Source: Treponema sp.
Lineage (GTDB): Bacteria; Spirochaetota; Spirochaetia; Treponematales; Treponemataceae
Direction of reading: 5' to 3'
Length of the DNA: 17,664 nt
Assembly: GCA_016293005.1 (NCBI GenBank)
Contig: JAEDFA010000042.1
Span: forward strand, 1-17,664
Shown: piece by piece, positions 1-7,401 of the stretch
Layout of the letters: every line of letters starts with the position of its first letter
Numbering within the stretch: the stretch's first letter is position 1
Program-made: the position numbers and the translations under genes
The notes under the pieces: generated by a model
What the model saw: only the letters and a program-made list of their open reading frames with translations
What the model was told of the DNA's origin: nothing
The model's database searches: none

Positions 1-1892
1 AATTTTATGCTGCAGGAAAAATTCCTGGTGGTTTTGTAAAACGCGAAGGTCGTCCAAAAGATAAAGAAATTCTTGTAAGCCGCCTTATTGACCGTCCGAT
101 GCGCCCGCTTTTTGAACCTTCTTTTGGTCATGAACTTCAGATTGTTCCTACATGTGTTTCTTGCGATGGTATTCACACTCAGGACATTCTTGCTGTAATC
201 GCTGCTTCTGCGGCAACTTGTATTTCTGATATTCCTTTCCACGGCCCTGTTGCTGCCTGTCGCGTTGGTTTCTTAAACGGAAAATATGTAATCAATCCGA
301 CTTTTAAAGAAATTGAAGAAGCCGATATGGAAATCGTTGTTGCCGGAACAAAAGACGGTTTTACAATGGTTGAAGGAGGCGCAAAAGAAGTTTCAGAAGA
401 AGTGATGCTTGGTGCTCTTTCGGAAGCAGAAAAATTCATAAAAGAAATGTGTATTTTGCAGGAAGAACTTGTTGCAAAATGCGGAAAAGAAAAACTTCCT
501 TTAAATCCGCTTGATGTAACGCTTTCTAATGCACAGGAAATTGAAGCTGAAGCAACTCCGCTTTTAAAAGAAGCGTGTTTCCAGGACGGAAAAATGAACC
601 GTGGAATCGCTATTTCTAAAGCGATTAAAACTGTTTCAGAAAAATATGCCGAACAGCTTGAAGATCCTGTTCAGGCAAAACTTTTTTCTGCTTTGATGGA
701 CGATATTCAGTACAAACTTTTAAGAAAATCTATTCTTGATGATGGTGTTCGTATTGATGGTCGAAAATGCGATGAAATTCGTCCTATAACTTGTGAAATC
801 AATGTTCTTCCAACTCCTCATGGCTCTGCACTTTTTACACGAGGTGAAACTCAGTCTCTTGCAGTTTGTACTCTCGGTACTTCAATGGATGAACAGACTT
901 ACGATGATATTGATGGTGACAGAAGCGAACATTTTATTCTTCATTATAACTTTCCTCCTTATTCGGTTGGAGAAACTGGAAAACTTACTACTGGTCGTCG
1001 TGAAATTGGACACGGAAATCTTGCTAGAAGGTCTCTTGCTGCAATGGTTCCAAGTCGTGAAGAATTTCCTTACACTGTTCGTGTAGTTTCAGAAATTATG
1101 GAATCTAATGGTTCTTCTTCTCAGGCTTCAACTTGCGGTGGCTGTCTTTCTATGCTTGCAGCAGGCGTTCCAATGAAGAAAATGGTTGCCGGAATTGCGA
1201 TGGGACTTATCACAGAAGGTGAACATTATGAAAGATATAAGATTCTTTCAGATATTCTTGGTGAAGAAGATCATCTTGGTGATATGGACTTTAAAGTTGC
1301 CGGAACAGAAGATGGAATTACAGGTTTCCAGATGGATATAAAAATTCCTGGTGTTACTACAGAAATCATGAAAAACGCTCTTGAACAGGCTAGAAAAGGT
1401 CGTCTTCATATTCTTTCAATAATGAAACAGTGCATTGATAAACCTGCTCCGTTAGCTAAAAACGCTCCTCAGATTTTGACTATGAAAATTCCTGTGGATA
1501 AAATCGGTGCGTTAATCGGTCCTGGCGGAAAAAATGTAAAGGCTTTGTGCTCTCAGTATAATGTAACTATTAATACTGATGATGACGGAACTGTTACAAT
1601 TTACGCTAAAAACGGAATTAATGCAGAAGAAGCAAAAAAAGCTGTAAAAGGCATTACAGAAGATCCTGAAGTAGGAACAATCTATCAGGGAACTGTAAAA
1701 CGAATTATGGATTTCGGTGCATTTGTTGAAATTCTTCCTGGAAAAGAAGGTTTGTGTCATATTTCAAAACTTTCTAAACAGCGCGTAGAAAAAGTAAGCG
1801 ATGTCTTAAAAGAAGGTCAGGTAATTCCTGTAAAACTTCTTGAAGTTGATAAAATGGGAAGATTAAATCTTTCTTACATTGATGCTCTTTAA
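1..1892 (+). CDS. pnp: Polyribonucleotide nucleotidyltransferase (PNPase), 5'-truncated by window edge
   Basis: PNPase is a phosphorolytic 3'-5' exoribonuclease that degrades mRNA in the cytoplasm. The reading frame is open from base 3, which encodes YAAGKIPGGFVKREGRP, the conserved stretch that starts near residue 68 in E. coli PNPase. About 66 N-terminal residues therefore lie left of the window. The internal ATG at 99 (in LIDRPMRPLF) is not the start. The rest is complete: the end of the first RNase PH domain, the linker, the second RNase PH domain with GEEDHLGDMD (about 1259-1290; its two Asp correspond to the catalytic pair), a KH domain with the GPGG loop (1518-1529) and an S1 domain (from about 1674, GTVKRIMDFGAFVEILPG). 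The protein stops right after S1, without an acidic tail. A terminator follows. Confidence 0.97.
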   Translation, partial: FYAAGKIPGGFVKREGRPKDKEILVSRLIDRPMRPLFEPSFGHELQIVPTCVSCDGIHTQDILAVIAASAATCISDIPFHGPVAACRVGFLNGKYVINPTFKEIEEADMEIVVAGTKDGFTMVEGGAKEVSEEVMLGALSEAEKFIKEMCILQEELVAKCGKEKLPLNPLDVTLSNAQEIEAEATPLLKEACFQDGKMNRGIAISKAIKTVSEKYAEQLEDPVQAKLFSALMDDIQYKLLRKSILDDGVRIDGRKCDEIRPITCEINVLPTPHGSALFTRGETQSLAVCTLGTSMDEQTYDDIDGDRSEHFILHYNFPPYSVGETGKLTTGRREIGHGNLARRSLAAMVPSREEFPYTVRVVSEIMESNGSSSQASTCGGCLSMLAAGVPMKKMVAGIAMGLITEGEHYERYKILSDILGEEDHLGDMDFKVAGTEDGITGFQMDIKIPGVTTEIMKNALEQARKGRLHILSIMKQCIDKPAPLAKNAPQILTMKIPVDKIGALIGPGGKNVKALCSQYNVTINTDDDGTVTIYAKNGINAEEAKKAVKGITEDPEVGTIYQGTVKRIMDFGAFVEILPGKEGLCHISKLSKQRVEKVSDVLKEGQVIPVKLLEVDKMGRLNLSYIDAL

Positions 1893-1969
1893 TCTTATGG
1901 AACATCTAAAAATTTAAGTTTTATCAGGTGATTTTATAATTTTTTAGTTCTTGGATTTAAGAACCGGAT

Positions 1970-2029
1970 GCCGTCTTGAAAGGTTTGCATATTCTTGTGT
2001 GTAATTCTTTTTAAGACGGCTTTTTTTTT
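1970..2029 (+). terminator. Rho-independent terminator of pnp
   Basis: GCCGTCTT (1970-1977) pairs perfectly with AAGACGGC (2013-2020). Inner pairing of AAAG (1979-1982) with CTTT (2007-2010) extends the stem. Nine T follow directly (2021-2029). The loop is fairly long. A second, smaller hairpin, GTTCTT/AAGAAC (1947-1964), lies just upstream. Confidence 0.8.
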
Positions 2030-2031
2030 AT

Positions 2032-2060
2032 TTGACATATTTAAAATACTGACTTAGAAT
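2032..2060 (+). promoter_or_regulatory. Sigma-70-type promoter for the 2175 membrane-protein gene
   Basis: A perfect -35 hexamer TTGACA (2032-2037) is followed by a 17-nt spacer and TAGAAT (2055-2060), one mismatch from the -10 consensus. Transcription would start near 2067 and give a leader of about 105-110 nt before the ATG at 2175. The -35 begins only 2 nt after the T-tract of the pnp terminator. The assignment rests on sequence match alone. Confidence 0.7.
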
Positions 2061-2070
2061 TGATTATATG

Positions 2071-2096
2071 GAGTTTTAAAACTTTGTCTAAAACTC
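2071..2096 (+). other. Leader hairpin upstream of the membrane-protein gene
   Basis: GAGTTTTA (2071-2078) and TAAAACTC (2089-2096) form a perfect 8-bp stem with a 10-nt loop. It would sit just downstream of the predicted transcription start. It has no T-tract, so it does not look like a terminator. It may protect the 5' end of the mRNA or bind a regulator, but nothing in the sequence decides between these. The rest of the leader shows no riboswitch class that I recognise. Confidence 0.4.
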
Positions 2097-2174
2097 TCAT
2101 AAAAAAGAAATAATTTTTATGGCAGATTCTGAATTTCGGAATTTTTAACTGTAAATATATTTGGAGGAATTTTT

Positions 2175-3218
2175 ATGGCAACTAATAATGCTGCACAGAG
2201 CGGAAGTGTTTATTCTGGTTCTCTTTTAGAAAACCTTGGACTTTATGTTCTTGGTACATTGATTACAGTGTGCACTTTAGGGATTGGTTTTCCTATTGCT
2301 GCAAATCTATTTTTGCAAAAGAGAAATGACAAGGTTTCTGTAACAGGAAGCAAACTTATCTACAACGGAAACTCTTCAGGTTTGTTTAAAGTTTATATTT
2401 TCTCGTATGCAACTGTCATTGCAGCGTTAGTTGTTTCTGCAGCTATTTATATGGTTGCCGGTTCTATTGGTCTTTACTGCATGCTTTTTGTAGTTTTTAT
2501 GTTTGTTCTATACGGTATAGTATGTTTTTTAAATTATGTTAAAGAGAAATCTTCGTTTGAAAAGTCTGAAGGCGGTTCTTATTTTGACGGAACAACTTTC
2601 CAGCTTTTCCTTGTGTGCTTGCCTAGTGCTGTTCTTCCGTTTGTAGTTGCAATCGTGACTCATTTTGTAAAGATGCCTTGTGTTCTTTCATTGGTTTTGC
2701 GCTTTATTTCGATTCTTGTATGCGTAATTATTTTTGTAAATTCTTTTGTTCCGTGGGTAATTGAACATTCTATGACTAGCGGAAAATGCTATACATTCAA
2801 GGGAACTGTAAAAGGCTCTTTTGTTCCAGTTTTAGCTCTTTCTATTATTGCATTTGTTGCAACTCTAGTTCCTTCATTTGTAGTAAAATATTTTGATTAT
2901 GTTTCTTCACAGATTTTGATGATGATTCTTTTGTTCTTTGTTCTTTTAATTGTATCGTTTGTTTTTGTATATTTGCTTGATGTATGGGCATCTTCTAACA
3001 GAGATACTGTTCCTGAAAATGCTCGCGAAGTAAATAATCAATATACAAAATTCTCAATTGAAATGTCAGAAAAATCAAAAGCTGCAAAAACTGCCATTTC
3101 AAATTTTGATGAAAAACTTCGGGACGGATTTTCTTCTTTCCCGACAGTTGTAAAAATTTTATTTACGCTTGCTTTTGCGGTAGTTGTTGCAATTTTGTTC
3201 TATTTGATTTTTAATTAA
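2175..3218 (+). CDS. Multi-pass membrane protein, possibly DUF898-like
   Basis: I do not recognise a characterised homologue. The 347-residue protein has about eight hydrophobic segments (near residues 20-45, 70-95, 97-120, 141-165, 170-195, 215-240, 245-270 and 325-347), so it is an inner-membrane protein. The N-terminal part, LITVCTLGIGFPIAANLFLQ, followed by VTGSKLIYNGNSSGLF, resembles the 'TLGIGxPWA ... GxxLxFxGxGxxLF' pattern of DUF898/YjgN-type proteins. A second, weaker element, SGKCYTFKGTVKGSF, occurs near residue 202. This is a remote resemblance by eye. A polar stretch (about 273-320) precedes the last membrane segment. The start is well supported by GGAGG (2163-2167) 7 nt before the ATG. 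The gene has its own promoter and a double terminator, so it is probably transcribed alone, apart from pnp and dut. Its function is unknown. Confidence 0.85.
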   Translation: MATNNAAQSGSVYSGSLLENLGLYVLGTLITVCTLGIGFPIAANLFLQKRNDKVSVTGSKLIYNGNSSGLFKVYIFSYATVIAALVVSAAIYMVAGSIGLYCMLFVVFMFVLYGIVCFLNYVKEKSSFEKSEGGSYFDGTTFQLFLVCLPSAVLPFVVAIVTHFVKMPCVLSLVLRFISILVCVIIFVNSFVPWVIEHSMTSGKCYTFKGTVKGSFVPVLALSIIAFVATLVPSFVVKYFDYVSSQILMMILLFFVLLIVSFVFVYLLDVWASSNRDTVPENAREVNNQYTKFSIEMSEKSKAAKTAISNFDEKLRDGFSSFPTVVKILFTLAFAVVVAILFYLIFN

Positions 3219-3223
3219 TTTTT

Positions 3224-3310
3224 ATCTTAAACTGCTGTTCTAGTGGTTTTTAAGATTTTTAAGGCTGCTGTGAGAACTCTTTTTTGAATTCTTTGCAGCC
3301 TTTGTTTTTT
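3224..3310 (+). terminator. Tandem terminators after the membrane-protein gene
   Basis: The first hairpin pairs ATCTTAAA (3224-3231) with TTTAAGAT (3249-3256) and runs into five T. The second pairs AAGGCTGC (3261-3268) with GCAGCCTT (3295-3302) and is followed by TG and a run of T. The second is the stronger because its stem contains more G and C. Together they isolate the upstream gene from dut. Confidence 0.7.
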
Positions 3311-3397
3311 TCAGAATCGAAATTTAATTTTTTTGTTTTATAAACGCTTAAAAATTCTTTGTGGATTTTTTTTATTATATTCTGTAAAATTGTTCGT

Positions 3398-3844
3398 ATG
3401 AGTAAAGTTGATATTAAAGTTGTTGTAAAAGAAGGCGTTAACCTTCCTGTTTATAAAACTTCTGGGAGCGCAGGTTGCGATGTGTGCGCTTATTTAACTG
3501 AAGATGTAGTTCTAAAAAAAGGAATGAGAAAATTAATTCCGACTGGCATTTTTATGGAAATTCCTTCTGGTTATGAAGTTCAAATTCGGCCTCGTTCCGG
3601 GCTAGCAATAAAAAACGGTATTACTGTATTAAATTCTCCCGGAACAATTGACAGCGATTATCGTGGTGAAATATGTATTATTCTTGTAAATCTTGGCGAT
3701 GAAGATTTTGTAATTCACAACGGAGATAGAATTGCGCAAGCGGTTATTGCTCCTGTAGTTCAGTGTAATTTTATAAAAACAGATAAAATAAATGAGACTG
3801 AACGCGCTTCTGGCGGTTTTGGTTCTACGGGTGTAAAATCTTGA
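3398..3844 (+). CDS. dut: Deoxyuridine 5'-triphosphate nucleotidohydrolase (dUTPase)
   Basis: This trimeric dUTPase hydrolyses dUTP to dUMP and pyrophosphate. It keeps uracil out of DNA and supplies dUMP for thymidylate synthesis. All five family motifs are present in order: SGSAGCDVCAYL (motif 1), RPRSGLA (2), GTIDSDYRGEICIILVNLG (3, with the catalytic Asp), GDRIAQAVIAPV (4) and RASGGFGSTG (5, the C-terminal arm that closes over the substrate). I chose the ATG at 3398 because MSKVDIKVVV fits the family N-terminus and gives 148 residues, the usual size; an in-frame TTG at 3359 would add 13 unlikely residues. No good Shine-Dalgarno sequence precedes the ATG. A possible -10, TATATT (3376-3381), lies so close that the mRNA leader could be very short. 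The stop overlaps the TTG start of the next gene by 4 nt. Confidence 0.95.
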   Translation: MSKVDIKVVVKEGVNLPVYKTSGSAGCDVCAYLTEDVVLKKGMRKLIPTGIFMEIPSGYEVQIRPRSGLAIKNGITVLNSPGTIDSDYRGEICIILVNLGDEDFVIHNGDRIAQAVIAPVVQCNFIKTDKINETERASGGFGSTGVKS

Positions 3845-5109
3845 ATTTTAAATCCTTGAAGAATAATTTAATTTCTCTTTATGATGCAATTGTAAAAAAA
3901 ATTCTTTTATTTTGCACTTGGTTTTATCATGACATTTTTAAAGTTTGCTTAAAAAAAATCGATGAGTTTCTTGTAAAATATTTTCATAAAGGCCTCTTTA
4001 AAAAAGGTGTTTTTATGCGTTATCTTACAAAAGAACTTTTTATGTATTTTTTTGTTGCTTTTCTTTTCTTTTTTATGATTTTTTTTGTAAATCAGATTTT
4101 GTACTGGGCAGAAACGATTTTAAAGCAGCGTGCTCCGGCTCATCAGGTTGCAAAACTTATGCTTTATGCGCTTCCGGGAGTAATTTCGCAGTCGGCGCCT
4201 TTTGCAACTCTTGTTGGTTTTTTGATGTGTCTAGGCCGTCTTATGACCGACAACGAAATTTTAATTCTCAGGGCATCCGGGCATAGTTACATCACGGTTT
4301 TGATTCCTGTTTTGACGCTTGGAATGGTTATTTCGATTTTTTCTTTTATTGTAAACGATTATCTTCTTCCTCTTGGAAATCAGAAATTTGAAAAGTTAAA
4401 AAAAGAAATAATCGTTTCAAATCCAACTATAGAAATTGAAGCAAATTCTATAAAAAGACTTAATAATGCAACTTTAGTAATTGGCGATGTAAAAAATGAT
4501 AAAGTAAGTGATCTTGTTTTATTTGACAGTGCAGACGACGGAACTCAGAGAATTATCATTTCAAGGAATTCAATGATTCTTCCGTCTAACGAAAATGGAA
4601 TTTTAATGCAGCTTACAATGGACGATTCAAAAGTTGTTATGATTGATAAAAAAGACAGAAAAAAATACGATGTTCTGGATTCTGATATTACGACTTTAAA
4701 TATTTTTGATTCTGCAATTTTTTCTTCTTCATCTCAAGTTGCTCCTCGTGAAATGACTGCTTACGATTTAAAACGGCGAATTGACAATCTTGCTTCAAAT
4801 AAAAATGCGAGTAAACGCCAGTTAAATTCTTACCGCATGGAATATTATAAAAAATTTTCTGTTCCGTTCGGGTCGATTTTTTTTGCGATTCTTGCGCTTC
4901 CGCTTGCTTTGATTTTTGGAAAGCATAACGGTCAGACAATCGGGCTTATTATCGGGCTTTTTATCTGTTTGATTTACTGGGCTTTAATGCTTTACGGTCA
5001 GATTTTTTCGCTTCGTCAAGGCTGGAATGGATTTTGGACAATGTGGTTTCCTGATATGCTGATTGGCGGAACGGGACTTTTTCTTTATATATTTTTAAGA
5101 CGCCGATGA
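3841..5109 (+). CDS. LptF/LptG-family permease (first of pair), lipid export to outer membrane
   Basis: The protein belongs to the YjgP/YjgQ (LptF/LptG) family. These pair as the transmembrane part of the LptB2FG ABC transporter, which extracts lipopolysaccharide or an equivalent lipid from the inner membrane. From residue 59 the layout is typical: membrane helices near 67-90, 105-130 and 150-175, a periplasmic beta-rich domain (about 180-305), and three C-terminal helices (about 340-360, 366-388 and 402-420). Conserved elements include GRLMTDNEILILRASG and YYKKFSVPFGSIFFAILALP. The chosen start is a TTG overlapping the dut stop by 4 nt, preceded by a weak GGGTG. The frame through 3841-4014 looks coding. 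The ATG at 4015 has a better ribosome site and gives the family's usual length (364 residues), so the true start is unsettled. I cannot tell LptF from LptG. Confidence 0.9.
   Translation: MNFKSLKNNLISLYDAIVKKILLFCTWFYHDIFKVCLKKIDEFLVKYFHKGLFKKGVFMRYLTKELFMYFFVAFLFFFMIFFVNQILYWAETILKQRAPAHQVAKLMLYALPGVISQSAPFATLVGFLMCLGRLMTDNEILILRASGHSYITVLIPVLTLGMVISIFSFIVNDYLLPLGNQKFEKLKKEIIVSNPTIEIEANSIKRLNNATLVIGDVKNDKVSDLVLFDSADDGTQRIIISRNSMILPSNENGILMQLTMDDSKVVMIDKKDRKKYDVLDSDITTLNIFDSAIFSSSSQVAPREMTAYDLKRRIDNLASNKNASKRQLNSYRMEYYKKFSVPFGSIFFAILALPLALIFGKHNGQTIGLIIGLFICLIYWALMLYGQIFSLRQGWNGFWTMWFPDMLIGGTGLFLYIFLRRR
4004..4017 (+). promoter_or_regulatory. Internal ribosome binding site and alternative ATG of the first Lpt permease
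   Basis: AAGGTG (4004-4009) lies 5 nt before an in-frame ATG (4015-4017). Translation from here would begin MRYLTKELFMYFF, which matches the usual N-terminus of LptF/LptG proteins. It competes with the TTG at 3841 as the real start. Confidence 0.5.
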
Positions 5110-6182
5110 AACTTGTTAAATATATTTTTAAAAGATTTTTACCGATTTTTTTCGGTGCAATGGGATTTTTTTCTCTCGTTTTGCTTTTAGTCGATTTATT
5201 GATGAATTTATGGAAGTATATTCAGAATGAAGCGGCTGTAACAGATGTTCTTTTTGTAATGCTTTATTATCTTCCAAAAACAATCTGGTATGCAATTCCG
5301 ATGGGAATTCTTTTTGCTTCGGCGTATACATTAAGTCAGCTTTACGCTACAAACGAATTGACGGCTGTTTTTGCTTCAGGTGTTTCACTTTTCAGGTTTA
5401 CTCTTCCGCTTTTAATTTTTTCGATTTTCATGAGCGTTGCTATGTTTCTTTTTGAGGATTATATTGTCGTTGACTGTATGTTGAAGAAAAATCAGCTTCA
5501 GGCAAAACTATTAAATGAAGTCGAATCTCAGGCAAATGATAACATAGTTGTAATTTCAGAAAACGGAAAAATAATTTACAAGGCAAGATCTTACAATGAT
5601 ATTCAGCATAAACTTCAGAATGTCATGCTTGTTATACGCGATGATGAAAAAAATCTTCTTGCGATTATAAATGCAGATTCGCTTTACTGGAATGAAGAAA
5701 ATAAAAACTGGAGAATGTACAACGCCGTTCAGTATACGCAAAAAGACGATTCGTTTGTTTGTGAGGCTGCATCAAGTGATTTTGAAGAATTTCTTACAGA
5801 ACCCTATGAAACTTTTCAAAACAATACTGTTTCTGTTGAAAGTGTAAATTCAAGGACTGCAAAAGTTTATATTCAGCATTTAAAAAGGGCGGGACTTCCG
5901 TATTCTGAAGAGCTTTCTGTTTATTATAAAAAATTTTCGTTCCCGTTTATTGTTTTTCTCGTTGTATTTTTGTCTGTTGGACTTTCAGGGAGATCAAGGA
6001 AAAATGTTCTTCTTATAAGTCTTGCGCTTTGTATATGTGCGGCAGTTTTATTTTATGTAGTTCAGATGGTTACTATGCTTCTTGCAAAATTTGGCTATAT
6101 TTCACCGTTTGCAGGAGCATGGACGCCTGTATTTTTATTTATATTTTTGTCGATAATTTTATTAAGGACTTCAAGGACATAA
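5106..6182 (+). CDS. LptF/LptG-family permease (second of pair), lipid export to outer membrane
   Basis: This is the partner of the preceding permease. The two would form the heterodimeric membrane core of an Lpt transporter, powered by LptB encoded elsewhere. Its 358 residues match the family length. Membrane helices lie near residues 10-33, 50-72, 98-118, 277-294, 302-322 and 338-353. Between the third and fourth is the periplasmic domain, with typical short strands such as VVISENGKIIYKARSY and DSLYWNEENKNWRMYNAVQY. YYKKFSFPFIVFLVVFLSVG parallels the equivalent part of the first permease. The ATG overlaps the previous stop as ATGA (4 nt), and no clear Shine-Dalgarno sequence is present, so translational coupling is likely. 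tgt starts 3 nt after the stop. Family membership is clear; which one is LptG is not. Confidence 0.92.
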   Translation: MKLVKYIFKRFLPIFFGAMGFFSLVLLLVDLLMNLWKYIQNEAAVTDVLFVMLYYLPKTIWYAIPMGILFASAYTLSQLYATNELTAVFASGVSLFRFTLPLLIFSIFMSVAMFLFEDYIVVDCMLKKNQLQAKLLNEVESQANDNIVVISENGKIIYKARSYNDIQHKLQNVMLVIRDDEKNLLAIINADSLYWNEENKNWRMYNAVQYTQKDDSFVCEAASSDFEEFLTEPYETFQNNTVSVESVNSRTAKVYIQHLKRAGLPYSEELSVYYKKFSFPFIVFLVVFLSVGLSGRSRKNVLLISLALCICAAVLFYVVQMVTMLLAKFGYISPFAGAWTPVFLFIFLSIILLRTSRT

Positions 6183-6185
6183 TTT

Positions 6186-7316
6186 ATGAAAATTTTTGAC
6201 ATTTTACATAATAGTTCGGATGGAAAATCTCGCACAGGTCTTTTAACTTTGCCTCATGGAACTGTAAAAACTCCTGTATTTATGCCAGTTGGAACTTGCG
6301 CAACGGTAAAAGCGCTTTCAAAGGATGATATCGAAGAAATAGGATTTGAAATAATTCTTGCAAATACATATCATCTTTTCTTGCGGCCTGGAGCAGATTT
6401 GATTCAGGAAGCAGGCGGACTTCATGGATTTTCAAAATTCAACGGGAATTTTTTAACTGATTCCGGCGGTTTTCAGGTTTTTTCGCTTTCAGCATTGCGC
6501 AAAATTAATCCCGAAGGAGTAAAATTTCAAAGTCACATAGATGGAAGTTATCATTTTTTTACTCCTGAAAATGTTGTTCAGACGCAAGTAAAATTTAATT
6601 CAGATATTCAAATGCAGCTTGATGTTTGTTCCGGTTATGGAGTTGAAAAAAAAGAAGCAGAAAATTCTCTTCGCGTAACTTCAAAATGGGCTGAAAGGGC
6701 AAAAAAAGAATGGCTTTCTGCAAGAGAAAATGGTTATAAAGGAATTCTTTTTCCGATTGTTCAGGGTAATTTTTTTGAAGATTTACGGAAGGCAAGTGCA
6801 GAATTTGTTTCTTCCTTGGATTTACCGGGAATTGCTATCGGTGGCTTGAGTGTCGGTGAACCTAGTGAAGTTTTTGCTGAATATCTTTCGCTCACGATGA
6901 ATTATCTTCCAAAAGATAAGCCTGTTTATGTTATGGGAATCGGAACGCCTGAATATATTTTTGAAGCAGTGCACAATGGTGTTGATATGTTCGATTGTGT
7001 TCTTCCTACAAGAAATGCGCGAAACGGTTCTTATTTTACGCACGACGGACCTCTTTCTATTAAACAGGAACGATTTAAAAACGATTTTTCTCCGATTGAT
7101 TGTGAATGCAGGTGTAAAGTCTGCAAAACATATTCAAGAGCTTATCTTCGCCATCTTTTTAAAGAACAGGAAATCTTAAGTTCAATGCTCGCTTCCTATC
7201 ATAATCTTGCCTTTTTGCATCAGCTTATGGATGAAATAAGGCTTTCAATAACAGAAAATCGTTTTGAACAGTTTAGAAAAGATTTTCTTTTCCGCTATAA
7301 AAACGGTTTAAAATAA
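6186..7316 (+). CDS. tgt: tRNA-guanine transglycosylase (queuine tRNA-ribosyltransferase)
   Basis: Bacterial Tgt exchanges guanine at position 34 of GUN-anticodon tRNAs (Asp, Asn, His, Tyr) for preQ1, a step in queuosine synthesis. The 376-residue protein is a full-length (beta/alpha)8 enzyme. Visible motifs are LANTYHLFLRPG (about 58-69), LTDSGGFQVFSLS with the general-acid Asp92, QLDVC with Asp146, GGLSVGEP (219-226) and MFDCVLPTRNARNG with the nucleophile Asp270. A zinc site is formed by Cys308, Cys310, Cys313 and His339 (CECRCKVC, then SYHN). All key residues are present, so it should be active. AAGGA (6173-6177) precedes the ATG by 8 nt, and the gap to the upstream Lpt gene is 3 nt. It is the last gene of the dut-lpt-lpt-tgt operon. 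Confidence 0.97.
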   Translation: MKIFDILHNSSDGKSRTGLLTLPHGTVKTPVFMPVGTCATVKALSKDDIEEIGFEIILANTYHLFLRPGADLIQEAGGLHGFSKFNGNFLTDSGGFQVFSLSALRKINPEGVKFQSHIDGSYHFFTPENVVQTQVKFNSDIQMQLDVCSGYGVEKKEAENSLRVTSKWAERAKKEWLSARENGYKGILFPIVQGNFFEDLRKASAEFVSSLDLPGIAIGGLSVGEPSEVFAEYLSLTMNYLPKDKPVYVMGIGTPEYIFEAVHNGVDMFDCVLPTRNARNGSYFTHDGPLSIKQERFKNDFSPIDCECRCKVCKTYSRAYLRHLFKEQEILSSMLASYHNLAFLHQLMDEIRLSITENRFEQFRKDFLFRYKNGLK

Positions 7317-7401
7317 AAGCAATCTGAAACTTTTGTTTTTTTTCTGTGTTTTATTTAAAAAATCTTAAAATTTCAGGTTTTAATTTTCTACAGGATTTTT
7401 A

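Noticed and set aside
2119..2148. Nine-codon open frame (MADSEFRNF) in the leader of the membrane-protein gene, considered as a regulatory leader peptide
   Set aside because: It has no clear ribosome site and no run of one amino acid, and such short frames are common by chance in AT-rich DNA.
3359..3397. Upstream TTG start for dut adding 13 residues
   Set aside because: The added residues do not fit the dUTPase N-terminus, and the ATG at 3398 gives the standard length.
7324..7376. CTGAAA/TTTCAG inverted repeat between tgt and the HEAT gene as a terminator
   Set aside because: The stem is only 6 bp, the loop exceeds 40 nt, and the region is T-rich throughout, so the following T bases mean little. 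Possible promoter hexamers there are equally weak.
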